Source of the DNA: Chersky-840 sp963794615 | GTDB lineage: Bacteria; Actinomycetota; Acidimicrobiia; Acidimicrobiales; UBA8190 | NCBI GenBank assembly: GCA_963794615.1 | Contig: CAWCEP010000012.1 | Coordinates: forward strand, 124,001-188,000 | Direction of reading: 5' to 3' | DNA: 64,000 bases | Part shown: in pieces, positions 1-9,607 of the stretch | How positions within the stretch are numbered: the first letter of the stretch is position 1 | How the letters are laid out: each line of letters begins with the position of its first letter | Made by a program: the position numbers and the translations under genes | Notes under the pieces: model-generated | What the model was told of the DNA's origin: nothing | Seen by the model: only the letters and a program-made list of their open reading frames with translations | The model's database searches: none

Positions 1-114
1 CGTCGTCGGCGCCCCGGGCTCCGGATCTACAGGCCGATCGCGGTGAGCGGTATCTCACCCGCCGGAGACGAGAAGCGACCGTCAGCCGTGCTCCCGCCGT
101 GCCGGCCGGTTGGT

Positions 115-945
115 CTACCCGATGAACTTGATCAAGGCCTCGTTGACCTCGTCGGGGTGCGTCCAACCGACATTGTGAGGACCGCCTTCGATCTCGATGA
201 ACTGGATGTCGTGCACGAGGTCAGGGAGTCGTCGGCCCGTGGCATCAATGGGGAGGATCCGGTCCTCCGTGCCCTGGACGACCAGCACAGGAACGTCGAT
301 CTTGGGCAGGTCGGCCCGAAAGTCCGTCAACCAGGTCGAGACGCATGCCAGCGTCGCGTACGCCGACGAGCCAGCCGCCACCGCGAAACTGGCGTTCCAT
401 GCCTCGTCGCTGATCCGGGTGCCGCCGAGCTTGTCGACGTTGTAAAAGTTGTCGAAGAAGAACTTGAACCAGGCGTAGCGGTCCTTCTTGATGGTCTCCT
501 TGAAACCGTCGAAAACGCTCTGCGGTACGCCCAGCGGATTGTCGTCGGTCTGCAACAGGAACGGTGGAATCGGTCCGAACAACGCGGCCTTCGCCACCCG
601 ATCCGAGCCGTAGGTTCCGAGGTAACGCGTGACCTCGCCCGTCCCCATCGAGAAGCCGGCGAGGACCACATCTCGCAGATCCAGCTTGTCGACCAGCGCC
701 TTCAGGTCGGCGGCGAACGTGTCGTAGTCGTAGCCCATGGTGGGTTGGCTCGAGTGGCCGAAACCACGCCGGTCGTAGGTGATGACACGCTTCCCGTCGT
801 CGAGGAGCACGGGCACCTGCTTCTCCCACGAGTGCCCGTCCAGGGGGTATCCGTGAATGAGCACCACCGGTTGCCCGGAGCCGTGGTCCTCGTAGTACAG
901 CTCGATCGGAGCGGAGTTTTCCTTGCCAACGGTAACGAAGGGCAT
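115..945 (-). CDS. alpha/beta hydrolase, non-heme chloroperoxidase/arylesterase type
   Basis: 276-residue cytosolic alpha/beta hydrolase without signal peptide. Visible motifs: oxyanion-side HGYP near residue 31, nucleophile elbow GFSMG with Ser99, acid Asp228 in GTEDRILP and His257 in GGPHNVGWTHP, so the catalytic triad is complete. The family includes cofactor-free haloperoxidases and esterases; the substrate cannot be told from sequence. The start was placed at the ATG at 945 because AAAGGAG lies about 7 bases upstream; the open frame runs 49 codons further without family similarity. A decayed paralogue lies at 21460-22019. Confidence 0.85.
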   Translation of the reverse strand: MPFVTVGKENSAPIELYYEDHGSGQPVVLIHGYPLDGHSWEKQVPVLLDDGKRVITYDRRGFGHSSQPTMGYDYDTFAADLKALVDKLDLRDVVLAGFSMGTGEVTRYLGTYGSDRVAKAALFGPIPPFLLQTDDNPLGVPQSVFDGFKETIKKDRYAWFKFFFDNFYNVDKLGGTRISDEAWNASFAVAAGSSAYATLACVSTWLTDFRADLPKIDVPVLVVQGTEDRILPIDATGRRLPDLVHDIQFIEIEGGPHNVGWTHPDEVNEALIKFIG

Positions 946-1343
946 CGCACATCTCCTTTGCCGGACTCGATAATTGCCATCATGCGCTCGCCGCGGCTGG
1001 CTTGGAATCCCCTTTTTCGATACGCCGGTCGCGCACCCCCAAGCGCGGCCGTGTCCAGGGGGAATAGCATCACTGCCGTCGATTTTTCCCATTTCGGATG
1101 AGGGGGAGCCCCAAGGCGGGCGACGGGAGGTGACGGAGGTGATGGGCCCCGCACCCGGCTCCCGGCTCCCGGCTCATCGCTCGTGCCCGGGAGCGCGGCG
1201 CGGAATCCGGTGACCTCGGGATACCCCCGGTTCGGGCGTCGATCCTCTCGTCGTCGCCGCGGTCCCTATTCCGGGGCGACGCCCCGAGCTCGCGCATCAC
1301 CCGTTGAGGCGATGCGCCATCGGGCCTGCGGATCGCCGCCACC
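946..1343. other. intergenic region without a recognised gene
   Basis: About 400 bases between divergently oriented genes (alpha/beta hydrolase on minus, FUSC protein on plus). It contains three tandem copies of CCCGGCT at 1154-1174. Open frames crossing it look like shadows with arginine/proline-rich translations. No DosR-type box was seen here. Confidence 0.5.
1154..1174 (+). repeat. three tandem CCCGGCT heptamers
   Basis: Exact triplicate heptamer in the intergenic region upstream of the FUSC gene. Probably a slippage-prone low-complexity stretch; no function is implied. Confidence 0.6.
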
Positions 1344-2814
1344 ATGGCCGAGAGCACGGAAGCTGTGACACGAGCCCTTGTCCGAGGACTGGCGCGGGCC
1401 CGGCAGTCGTGGTCGTCGCTGGTCCTCGCCGCCCTGGCCGCCGCCATCGCCTGGTTCATCGCCCATGGACTCCTCGGCCACCAGCAGCCATTCTTTGCAC
1501 CGATCGCGGCGGCAGTCACACTGAGCGTGAGTCGAGTCCAGCGGACCCAGCGCATCGTCCAGCTCGTGGGCGGGGTGCTGCTCGGCATCGGTATCGGAGA
1601 AGGCCTGAGCGGCGCCCTTGGCACCTCGACGTACGCGCTGGGCCTGATCGTGTTGGTGACATTCCTCGCTGCCGTCATCACGGGGGTGGGATTCGTCGGC
1701 GAGGGCATGATGTTCGCCAACCAGGCCGCGGCGTCGGCCATCCTCGTCGTCACGCTGCACCAGCATGGAACCGGTGCCGAGCGCGCCGTCGACGCCATCA
1801 CCGGGGGTGGGGTGGCCCTGGTCTTGGGCGTGCTGCTCTTCCCGGCCGAGCCATTGGCGATCGTAAGGAACGCGGAGCGTGACGTCTTTCACATCGCTCG
1901 CGGATACCTTGCAACATGCCTCCGTTCTCGTCGCGTCCCGCACCCCCGTGAACGCTGGATGGGTGACGGCCCGGAGCTTGGACGCGCATCAGCAGCTCGA
2001 CATGCTCTCGCGCAGCCAAGCAACCGCTCACCGCATCACGCAAGTTGCGCCACGTCGCTGGCCCCAACGAGAGGTCGTGGCGTCGGAGATCGACCGGGTC
2101 GCGAGGCTGGACGCGCTCGCCGACACGGTGCTCAGTCTCGCTCGGGCCGTCATCTCCCGCCCTGGTGGCAACGAGCTCCCCCCCGGCGTTGATCGTCGCC
2201 AGGTCGCACGCCTCGGGAGCGCCATGAGGCGGCTGGCCACCACGCCGCCACCTTGGGCCAAACACCTCCTGGCGGAGGCTCGTTCCGCGACCGACGACAC
2301 ACCGGGTCGCACGACCGAGGATCACGACCATGCCATCAGGGCACTGGTCCACACCACGACCGTCCATCTCGTCGCACTGGTAGGTGGGGAGACGGCTCTT
2401 TCGAGCCTGTTGCAGGTGCACCCGGATCTGGACAACACTTTGTCCATGACAACGGACAGCGAAGAGATCCCCCCATCGAGCTGGTTCGACTCGTTGGAAT
2501 CCATGACCAAGCAGCACGAGGGCGATGCCGTCACCATCGAGGTGCTCGCCCTTGACATCGGAGACGAATACGAGGCTGAAAAGGTCCCATTCGCCTATAT
2601 CGAGTACGACCGTCACGACGATGCCCTCAACGTGGCGGTCGGTGGCCGTGACGGGCGCTATCCGGTGGTACTGCGCCACACCATCGAACATCCGCAACGT
2701 GTCGCTGTCTCTGGTGCCGCGCCGGGTCAGGCGTCGACGGTCGACGTGACAGCGGCTGACGGAGTCCAAACATTGATCACCTTTCATCCGCGCCCCGCCC
2801 TGCCGGCGCGATGA
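1344..2814 (+). CDS. FUSC-family membrane protein fused to a DUF5335-like domain (frameshifted)
   Basis: The N-terminal frame (1344 to about 1892) encodes about six hydrophobic segments with the FUSC/aromatic-acid-exporter look (for example ITGGGVALVLGVLLFP). The protein then continues in the +1 frame with SLADTLQHASV, so one extra base near 1892 splits it. The second frame holds the FUSC cytosolic helical region and, from about 2446, a DUF5335-like C-terminus (SMTKQHEGDAVTIEVLALDIG ... ADGVQTLITFHP). No stop separates the two domains, so they are fused or the ATG at 2446 starts a second gene, although no ribosome-binding site is visible there. FUSC proteins are membrane transport proteins; the substrate is unknown. 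Confidence 0.65.
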
Positions 2815-2861
2815 GCTCGCCGGGTGTGTGCGGCCCGACCGGCTGATCGAGAAGGCGATCT

Positions 2862-3776
2862 TTGGAATCTCGGGCCGGCGAACATGAGGCCAGTCACGAG
2901 CCGATGGAACCCTCCACCACGGAGCTGAACCTGCCCCGTCCTGTGGGGTTCGTCCTGGGAGGGGGCGGCAGCCTGGGGGCCGTCCAGGTCGGCATGCTCG
3001 AAGCCTTGACCGAAGAGCGGGTGACACCGGATCTCGTCATTGGGACGTCCGTGGGATCACTCAATGGCGCCGTCATCGCCCTCAATCCCACGAGTGCCGC
3101 CAATCGTCTGTCTCACGCGTGGGCACGAATCACGCGGCACCAGGTCTTCCCCGGAGGGCTGTTGGCGCAAGCGCGCACACTCCAGCACTCGAAAACGCAC
3201 CTCTTTCCCAACACGGGCCTTACGTCGGTGATCGCTGACTTCCTCGATGCGACGACGTTCGGTGACCTCACCCTTCCGTTCGCTGCCGTCGCGACGGACA
3301 TCGTCTCCGCCACTCCCTCGGTCTTCGACGCTGGCCCACTCCTCCCCGCGCTCCTGGCCAGTGCGGCCATCCCCGGTGTCTTCCCCCCTGTCGATCACAA
3401 CGGGCGGCGTTTCTACGATGGCGGCGTGGTGGCCAATGTCCCACTCCGGCAAGCACTGGCCATGGGGGCCCGCTCCCTGGTGGTGCTCGACTGCACCTTC
3501 CCGGGTCACCTCCTCCCCCCGCCCGAGTCCCTGGCCGAAATCTTGCTCTACACGGCCATGGTCACCATGCGGTCGCAGTCCATCCTCGAAGCACCCCTCG
3601 TCGCCGCCGAGGTACCTGTCGTCTACCTCCCCGGTCCGGCCGCTTGTCGATGCTCACCGTTCAATTTCGACCTCACCGAGCTCCTCATCGAGAGGGCTTA
3701 CGAGGCCGCTCTCTCCTTCCTCCACGACCTCCGCGTCGACGGTCCCGGCCTCTACGGCTCCCCATCGGGACAGTGA
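2862..3776 (+). CDS. patatin-like phospholipase, RssA/NTE type
   Basis: 304 residues. Three patatin signatures are present in order: glycine-rich oxyanion loop GGGGSLGAVQVG, nucleophile elbow GTSVG, and the DGG motif (RRFYDGGVVANVPL) giving the Asp of the Ser-Asp dyad. It is expected to hydrolyse acyl esters of lipids at the cytosolic face of the membrane. The TTG at 2862 is preceded by GAGAAGG at good spacing; the ATG at 2904 is an alternative with a weaker site. The gene stands alone, downstream of the FUSC gene in the same direction. Confidence 0.85.
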   Translation: MESRAGEHEASHEPMEPSTTELNLPRPVGFVLGGGGSLGAVQVGMLEALTEERVTPDLVIGTSVGSLNGAVIALNPTSAANRLSHAWARITRHQVFPGGLLAQARTLQHSKTHLFPNTGLTSVIADFLDATTFGDLTLPFAAVATDIVSATPSVFDAGPLLPALLASAAIPGVFPPVDHNGRRFYDGGVVANVPLRQALAMGARSLVVLDCTFPGHLLPPPESLAEILLYTAMVTMRSQSILEAPLVAAEVPVVYLPGPAACRCSPFNFDLTELLIERAYEAALSFLHDLRVDGPGLYGSPSGQ

Positions 3777-3819
3777 CGCCGATGAGGGCTCGACGTAGGG
3801 AGGCTCCCCCGCTTCTGCT

Positions 3820-5424
3820 TCAACCCCCGATGGTCGATTGCTTGGCCACCTTGTCGAGCACCCCGCCGTCTGCGGGCAGCAGATAGCCCTTCGACACGTC
3901 CGAAGCGACGGCCTCGTCCCACTTCGCCACGAAAGCCTCGTGCGTCGGATAGAGCTGAGCCAGCCGGGCCGAGCTGAACGGAGTCGTCGTCCCGAAGATC
4001 CGGCAGAACCCGCCTCCGGCGCTGGAGGTGTCACCAGTCCCATTCACGACGGCGACGGGCGCTGCAACCTGGGGGGTTCGTATGCCGCCGACCACCTCAC
4101 CGTCCTCATTGATCACATACGACGTCGGGCTGGAGACATCGAGCCGCGCTGATTGCGGCGGTGGTGTTCCGGTCATCACCCAGCTGTTGAGGGCGACCAC
4201 CGCCGCCCGGAGCTCGTAGGTGTGCGCGCCGGCGTTGAGGGGGACCGGGCAGTTGATGGCACCGCCGTCGAAGGAGGAGACGGGGTTGATCATGGTGTCG
4301 AACGTCTTGACGTCGGCGGCGCCGTTCCCCGTGTCGGTCATGGACTCGACGAGGCCATAGGTGTCGTAGTGCGCGGTACCTGCCACCTCCCACTCCCGGA
4401 TGAGCTTGGTGGGAGGCTGTCGAGCCGCGAGGTAGCCCAGTACCAAGACGTCAGCTTCGGTCTCGAACATCATGACCGGCACGGTGAGGTCGGTGCGGAT
4501 GAAGGTCGGCATGGGAGTGTTGACGGCGGGCTGCGGCACTTGGGAAAGGGCGGCACCCGATCCGAATCGGCTGTAGACGAAATAGCCGTCGTAGACCCCT
4601 CGTGATTGGGGTTGCAACGCGTCGATGTAGGTGACGAGCCGAGCGGCGGACTGGGACTCTCCGAGTGCGAGAACCCGCGTGGGCTTGAGCCCTCCGAGGA
4701 CCGTGGCGGCATGGCGGCGCACCGCGGCTCCGGCCTGCTCGAACATGCTGTAGGAGTAGCTATCCCCAGGGTGTTCGAGTGAGCCATAGCGGGCCGGATC
4801 TGCCCCCTTGATCCCCCCAACTTGACCAGCGCTGGCGCCGAGCGAGCCGGTGGCGCCGACGATTCCCGCGGCCTGGGCGCTCACCCCGACATAGACCATG
4901 CCGCTCCGGACCATCTGCACATGGTCCGTCAGCCACGCCGCCGCGGCGTCGACGCCACCGCTCACATTGAGCCATTCCACGATCACCGTGCCGTCGAATC
5001 GCTTGGCGTTGATCGGTCGGTAGACCACCACCCGCGTCTTGTACGACGCAGTGCTTGTCGGGGTAACAGTCCAGAGACCATTGGAAGACAAGGGCGAAGC
5101 GCTCGTATACGTCGAGGCCGCGCCGGACAGGAAGTACTCGTTCTGCTCATATCCGACCGTGCTCAGATCGAAGCTCGTGGTTCCCGGTAGGTCGATGCCC
5201 TCCCCACCGGTGACGGGGCCGGTGACGGCCGCCTCGGGGACGCTGGTCGGCACCGAAGGCGGTACCGTCGTCCCAACCCGCGGTGTCGACCGTGGCGATC
5301 CCCCACACGAGACACAGACCACACCAATGCTCACCACCGCCGCAACGGCGCGGGCCACGTGCCCCATGCGGCTTCTGCGACCGCCTCCGCCGGGGATCAC
5401 CTCAGGCATCTCGACAACCCCCAC
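3820..5424 (-). CDS. secreted lipoprotein-like alpha/beta hydrolase (Abhydrolase_10 type)
   Basis: 534 residues. A basic N-terminus and hydrophobic stretch (residues about 22-40) end in VCVSCGG, which resembles a lipobox, so membrane-anchored export is likely. The mature protein begins with a Thr/Pro/Val-rich linker and has the alpha/beta hydrolase domain seen in secreted actinobacterial proteins, with GESQSA as the probable nucleophile elbow and AGTAHYDTYG near the expected catalytic His. The alternative ATG at residue 20 (MGHVARAV) would give a more typical signal peptide. Function and substrate are unknown. Confidence 0.75.
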   Translation of the reverse strand: MGVVEMPEVIPGGGGRRSRMGHVARAVAAVVSIGVVCVSCGGSPRSTPRVGTTVPPSVPTSVPEAAVTGPVTGGEGIDLPGTTSFDLSTVGYEQNEYFLSGAASTYTSASPLSSNGLWTVTPTSTASYKTRVVVYRPINAKRFDGTVIVEWLNVSGGVDAAAAWLTDHVQMVRSGMVYVGVSAQAAGIVGATGSLGASAGQVGGIKGADPARYGSLEHPGDSYSYSMFEQAGAAVRRHAATVLGGLKPTRVLALGESQSAARLVTYIDALQPQSRGVYDGYFVYSRFGSGAALSQVPQPAVNTPMPTFIRTDLTVPVMMFETEADVLVLGYLAARQPPTKLIREWEVAGTAHYDTYGLVESMTDTGNGAADVKTFDTMINPVSSFDGGAINCPVPLNAGAHTYELRAAVVALNSWVMTGTPPPQSARLDVSSPTSYVINEDGEVVGGIRTPQVAAPVAVVNGTGDTSSAGGGFCRIFGTTTPFSSARLAQLYPTHEAFVAKWDEAVASDVSKGYLLPADGGVLDKVAKQSTIGG

Positions 5425-5695
5425 CCGCGATCAGCACCATGGTCAAGACGGCGCCAGAGCCTTTCAGCCGTGTCAGAACCTGTCAACGACCGGGCTCGGA
5501 GCCCGCGCTGACAAACTGCACGCCAGCCAATCTCTGGCCAGGAATACGACAATGAGGAGGTCGACCGGACCGTCACCGAGCATCTCCACGAGCCGGGCGA
5601 TACGTTGCAAGGTCGATGACGCCGTGAGGGAAACGGCCCAGTTTGTAGGATTGATGGTGCTCGGAGCGCCTGTAGTGAACGCGTTAGGAGGCCAC

Positions 5696-6106
5696 ATGCC
5701 TGAAGCAGCACCCCCGACCCGCATGGCGATTGCGCAACACTTCCTGGTGCTCATAGGACACCGTGACGTTGAACGGGGCGCCGGGCTGCTCTCATCCCAT
5801 GCGTCGTACCGGGTTCCGGGAAGCCACGCGCTGGCGGGAACATTCTCCGGCCGGGAAGAGATTCTGGGGCATCTCATCAACCTCTTCGACCGGACCGGGG
5901 GAACCTTCGATGCCTTCAAATGGGAGGACTGGTTGCTCGGTGAGCATCACGTGGCCGCTCTGGCGAATGTGCATCTCAACACCAAAGGACAGATCTACAA
6001 GGCGCGTCATCTCTTCCTCGTGCGATTCGACATGCACGACAAGATCGAAGAAATCACTGTCTTCTTCGAGGACCAGCGAGCCGCCGAGCGTTTCCTCGGC
6101 CCGTAG
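5696..6106 (+). CDS. SnoaL-like / NTF2-fold protein (paralogue A)
   Basis: 136 residues starting at an ATG with AGGAGG five bases upstream; the open frame extends far further upstream but has no coding character there. The sequence (ATYRVPGS-like strand, GTFSGREEILGHLINLF, ITVFFEDQRAAERFL) fits the SnoaL-like NTF2 fold, which covers isomerases, hydrolases and ligand-binding proteins. It is clearly related to the protein at 9085-9489: both share a GTF-(D/E)-x-x-K-W-x-DW-x-x-GE-x-H core and an FFED C-terminal motif. The ligand is unknown. Confidence 0.75.
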   Translation: MPEAAPPTRMAIAQHFLVLIGHRDVERGAGLLSSHASYRVPGSHALAGTFSGREEILGHLINLFDRTGGTFDAFKWEDWLLGEHHVAALANVHLNTKGQIYKARHLFLVRFDMHDKIEEITVFFEDQRAAERFLGP

Positions 6107-6141
6107 AGAGCAACCTGTAGAGAGGGACGGCCCCAGTGCAC

Positions 6142-6495
6142 TCAGCCGCTCCCATCTCCGTCGGCCTCGATGTCGCTTGCCAGGGGCGCATCGAGGTCCC
6201 ACCCGCCCTCGCCGTCCAGTCGGCTGCGAGTACGACTCGTCGGCTCCCCTAGGCCATCGGGGTCGTCGATCCCTCCCTCCAGGGTGACCAGCGCTTCGGG
6301 GTCATCGAACTCCGCGTCGGCTTCTTCAAGCTCACGGTCATCGACCTGAAGGGTCGGGTCCCTGGAGGGGTCCTGCTCGACCTCTTCGATCACATTCGAA
6401 TCGATCCTGGAGTCGTCATCGAGCGCCTCGTCGCCTTGCTCGAACACCTCCGTGCCCAATGGCTCGTCTGGTGACCAGTCGTCGTTCCGGGCCAT
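6142..6495 (-). CDS. small acidic hypothetical protein
   Basis: 117 residues, extremely rich in Asp and Glu (runs such as EEVEQDPSRDPTLQVDDREL), without cysteines, membrane segments or signal peptide, and probably largely disordered. ATG at 6495 is chosen over the adjacent GTG at 6498 because GGGAG lies 7-8 bases upstream of the ATG. I do not recognise the family. It lies convergent with the SnoaL-like gene and divergent from the adenylate kinase gene. Confidence 0.6.
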   Translation of the reverse strand: MARNDDWSPDEPLGTEVFEQGDEALDDDSRIDSNVIEEVEQDPSRDPTLQVDDRELEEADAEFDDPEALVTLEGGIDDPDGLGEPTSRTRSRLDGEGGWDLDAPLASDIEADGDGSG

Positions 6496-6566
6496 CACGA
6501 AGACTCCCTTCTTGGAGGCGACACGACCGATCGTAGGCTTTCTGCCTTCACCCTCGCGGGGCGACA

Positions 6567-7184
6567 GTGACGGCCGTTATTGTGACAGGCATGCGACTCC
6601 TGCTGGTGGCCTATCCGGGGGCCGGGAAGGGCACACAAGCCGCGAAGTTGGCGTCGTATTACGGGATCGCGCATTTGTCGAGCGGTGCTCTGTTGCGCAC
6701 CGAGGTCGCTCACGGCACGAGGATCGGGCGAGCCGCGGCTGACTACCTGCGGCGGGGCGATCTCGTGCCTGACGAGCTGGTCCTCGAGATGCTGGCCGGG
6801 CCGGTCCTCGAGGCCGCTGCCAACGGCGGATACGTGCTCGACGGCTTCCCGAGGACGCTACGCCAAGCCGAGGAGGCCTACTCGGTGGCCCAACAGGTCC
6901 AAGGCATCGAGCTCCAGGCCGTCGTCCACCTCAGCGTCTGCGACGAGGAGTTGCGCAACCGACTTCTCGCTCGCGCCGAGCGGGAGGGTCGGTCTGACGA
7001 CAGCGACGATGTCATCGTGCATCGGTTCAAGGTATACGACACCGAGACGAAGCCGCTCCTCGACTTCTACAGACACCGCGGGTTGCTCGTCGACATCGAT
7101 GGCGAACAGCCTGTCGAAAGAGTCTTTGCCGACATCACGGCCGCGATCGACAACTTGGGTGCCGATCAACGTCCGGAAGTCTGA
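6567..7184 (+). CDS. adk: adenylate kinase-like nucleoside monophosphate kinase
   Basis: 205 residues. P-loop PGAGKGTQ near residue 17, NMP-binding arginine region SSGALLRTEVAHG, and YVLDGFPRT are all present. The LID is the short form (about RAEREGRSDDSDD) without zinc cysteines, as in many actinobacterial adenylate kinases. It is expected to interconvert AMP+ATP and 2 ADP. It is not in the usual secY-adk-map context, so it may be a second copy or specialised kinase. GTG 6567 is used; ATG 6591 is an alternative start just before the P-loop, and neither has a strong ribosome-binding site. Confidence 0.8.
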   Translation: MTAVIVTGMRLLLVAYPGAGKGTQAAKLASYYGIAHLSSGALLRTEVAHGTRIGRAAADYLRRGDLVPDELVLEMLAGPVLEAAANGGYVLDGFPRTLRQAEEAYSVAQQVQGIELQAVVHLSVCDEELRNRLLARAEREGRSDDSDDVIVHRFKVYDTETKPLLDFYRHRGLLVDIDGEQPVERVFADITAAIDNLGADQRPEV

Positions 7185-7200
7185 CCCTGGAGTCCGACGC

Positions 7201-8130
7201 TCAGGCCACAGGAGGGGGTCTTCCCTCGACGCTGTCTGTCAAGGAAGCGTCCCAGCTGCACACCCGGCAGGCATGGAGGATGGCGGACCGTCCGAAGTCG
7301 ATGGCGGCAAGCCGTGGGTCGGGAACGCTACGGACGTCGTCCCAGTCGAGCACGTACTCCTGCAGATCCGAGTTCCAGTGGGCGGTTGGCGGTGAGAGGG
7401 TGGCGGTTTCGAAACCAGCGGGGGCAGGAAATGCGAACGCGAAGAAGGCGGCGCGAGGGTAGCGAGCGTCGCCGGGCCACCAGCCCACCTCGATCTGCTG
7501 GGCGTTGCCGGAGTTGCGCATGATGAACTCGCTCGACGGCGGGTCGACCGTCAGCCCCGAGAACAGGCCGACGGCAAGGTCGAACGAGCCCCACCAGGCG
7601 TTGACCGGCGTCGATCGCCCCCGATAGGGGGCGCGCAGTGCCGCCAGCACCAACGCGGCCTGGGTCGCGGCGGTGAAGTACGTCTCGACCTGGGTGGCGT
7701 CGTAGGTGGCGTGCTCGTCGTCCTCGTCGAGTGGTGTGGCCCAGGGGGTCTCTTGGGGATGCATGTTGATCCGCACCGGGCCAATCAGGTCGCCGACAGC
7801 AGCGAGGACGTCGCGCGTCACCTCTCCCACGGACCGATCCGGTGCAAGCGGGACGCGGCGAACGCGTCCGTCGCTGTGTTCGGCCACCGCCTCGTGGCCG
7901 TGCAGGTCCAACGCAACGACGAGGGCCCCTGAGCCGTCGGGGGCAGGGAGCGGACGCGTCTCCCACCCCCGCGTAGTCAAGCGCAGCGCGGCATGTTGGA
8001 GCTGCGGTTCGGGTGGGGCCAAGACAACGGCCAGCTTCCCGAGAACCTGGGTGTGGGCATGCAAGGTGTCGCAGGTCGCACTCCAGGCCTCGTAGGGCAG
8101 CGGCGGCCATCCGGCGGGCATCGACGTCAC
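7201..8130 (-). CDS. DUF5996 family protein
   Basis: 309 residues, soluble, rich in Trp. It opens with WPPLPYEAWSATCDTLHAHTQVLGK and contains INMHPQETPW and GWWPGDARYPRAAFFAF, features I recognise from the DUF5996 family. The biochemical role is unknown. The gene is convergent with adk, with only 16 bases between stops. Confidence 0.75.
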   Translation of the reverse strand: MTSMPAGWPPLPYEAWSATCDTLHAHTQVLGKLAVVLAPPEPQLQHAALRLTTRGWETRPLPAPDGSGALVVALDLHGHEAVAEHSDGRVRRVPLAPDRSVGEVTRDVLAAVGDLIGPVRINMHPQETPWATPLDEDDEHATYDATQVETYFTAATQAALVLAALRAPYRGRSTPVNAWWGSFDLAVGLFSGLTVDPPSSEFIMRNSGNAQQIEVGWWPGDARYPRAAFFAFAFPAPAGFETATLSPPTAHWNSDLQEYVLDWDDVRSVPDPRLAAIDFGRSAILHACRVCSWDASLTDSVEGRPPPVA

Positions 8131-8345
8131 GCTAGCGGTCCGGCGGGCTCTCGACGTCGGCCTCGACCGAGCACCGTCGCGGCGCCAACACGAGTCGCCG
8201 CCTCGGGAGGTGCTTCTCTACCTCCACGCTGTCACCCGCCGTGAACGCACCCGACGGACCGCGTGAGGATCAGCGCGCGGCAAGTGGATAGTCGCCGAAC
8301 GGTCACCTCGGACGAGCGGCAGGCCGAGCAGGCTCGGCGCCGCCA

Positions 8346-8690
8346 CTAGTCGACCAGAAGGTCCTGCCAGTTGGCGGGCACCCGTCCGGCTGGCCCGGGA
8401 ACGGGTTGGTCGAGGGGATGATGCTCCGGGGGGGCGAGGCGAGGCCCTTCCACGTATTCGTTCGTCCGGTAGCTCCAAAACCAATCTTCACCTGGCTCGA
8501 AGCTCCGGATGACAGGGTGGCCGGACGACTTCGCATGTGCAGTCGCGTGCTGACTGGGCGAGTTGTCGCAACACCCGATGTGGCCGCACTCCGCACACCG
8601 ACGTAGATGGAGCCACCAACCGTCAGATGAAAGACACTCCACACAACCGGGCCCGCTCGGTGGAACCGTTGGATCCAAGGCGTTCGTCAT
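8346..8690 (-). CDS. UBP-type zinc-finger protein
   Basis: 114 residues from the ATG at 8690, which follows GGGAGG at ideal spacing; the longer frame adds 10 unlikely residues. It carries the Cys/His pattern of bacterial UBP-type (ZnF_UBP) fingers: CVEC, then CAECGHIGCC, HATAHAKSSGHP, and the aromatic WFWSYRTNEYVE strand. In eukaryotes this finger binds free ubiquitin C-termini; in bacteria the ligand is not established. Probably a zinc-binding small protein. Confidence 0.8.
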   Translation of the reverse strand: MTNALDPTVPPSGPGCVECLSSDGWWLHLRRCAECGHIGCCDNSPSQHATAHAKSSGHPVIRSFEPGEDWFWSYRTNEYVEGPRLAPPEHHPLDQPVPGPAGRVPANWQDLLVD

Positions 8691-9084
8691 GGTTGCACCT
8701 CCCGCTCTGTATTTCGTCAACGGTCGGGGGGAAGGAGAGGGCAGTCATGTCCGATTACGGTTGGCAACACCGCACACGAGACACACGAACCCAAGAGACC
8801 CACCGTGCAGCCGTGATCTCCCGCGTGACCCCTTGTCGTCGATGACCTCATGGCACTTGGCAAGGCTCGGATTCTTGCAGTGTCACATTCGGGTGTCAAC
8901 GGGTTTGATCGTGTGTCGGTTCTACCGCAAGGCGCGAACCTTACGGTCCCCAGGAGACCCCGAAACCGGACTCGTAAACCGATCGACGAGACTGCCGGTA
9001 GCCGTTGCAACTGCTGACCCGAACGACGCCAGCTGGCCTCGGTGGCGCCTGCTCGGCCGATGCCGCACACCCTAAGATCGAACC
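8691..9084. other. intergenic region, divergent promoters
   Basis: Nearly 400 bases between the divergent zinc-finger and SnoaL-like genes. I see no convincing open frame, no tRNA and no DosR-type box; open frames crossing it are low-quality shadows. Confidence 0.4.
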
Positions 9085-9489
9085 ATGGTGTACTCGCCGG
9101 AACCTCAGCGCTTGGTCAATGCACGGCAGTTCTTTCTCAGCTTCTCGACCCACCTCGACGAGGCCACGCGACTGCTCTCGCCGAACATCGTCTGTACCGT
9201 CCCGGGGAAAAGCAAGCTCTCTGGGATCTTCCACGGACCGACCGAGGTGCGACGACATCTGACCACGTTGGTCGAGCTCTCCGGGGGCACCTTCGAGGTC
9301 CTCAAGTGGTTGGACTGGATGGTCGGTGAAACCCACATCTCAGCCCTCCAGTACGCCCAGGCTCAGCGTGAAGCCCGGGTCTACCGCGGACACCACTTGT
9401 ACCTGCTCGAGTCGGATTCCGACGACCTGCTGTCGGATATCAAGGTGTTCTTCGAGGACGAAACGGCCGTGGACAGATTCTTCGCCTAG
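9085..9489 (+). CDS. SnoaL-like / NTF2-fold protein (paralogue B)
   Basis: 134 residues. Same fold and motif order as the protein at 5696-6106 (GTFEVLKWLDWMVGETHISAL, then KVFFEDETAVDRFF), suggesting duplication within this locus with the UBP finger, DUF5996 and adk genes between the copies. No catalytic residues can be assigned confidently. ATG at 9085 has no strong ribosome-binding site; the preceding TAAGAT might be a -10 element, which would give a near-leaderless message. Confidence 0.75.
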   Translation: MVYSPEPQRLVNARQFFLSFSTHLDEATRLLSPNIVCTVPGKSKLSGIFHGPTEVRRHLTTLVELSGGTFEVLKWLDWMVGETHISALQYAQAQREARVYRGHHLYLLESDSDDLLSDIKVFFEDETAVDRFFA

Positions 9490-9607
9490 CGCGTCGCGGA
9501 TGGCGCTGGCGGAGGCGATGCCCGGCCGTGTCATCATGAAAGCGTGTCTGAGCCGGGACGAACCCCGGTCGCTCGTCGGGAGGTCTGTCGAGGATGTGGG
9601 CGGCGGC

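Noticed and set aside
43..1101. Long plus-strand open frame opposite the alpha/beta hydrolase
   Set aside because: Antisense shadow of a high-GC gene; Arg/Val-rich translation without recognisable domain, while the minus strand has a complete catalytic triad and ribosome-binding site.
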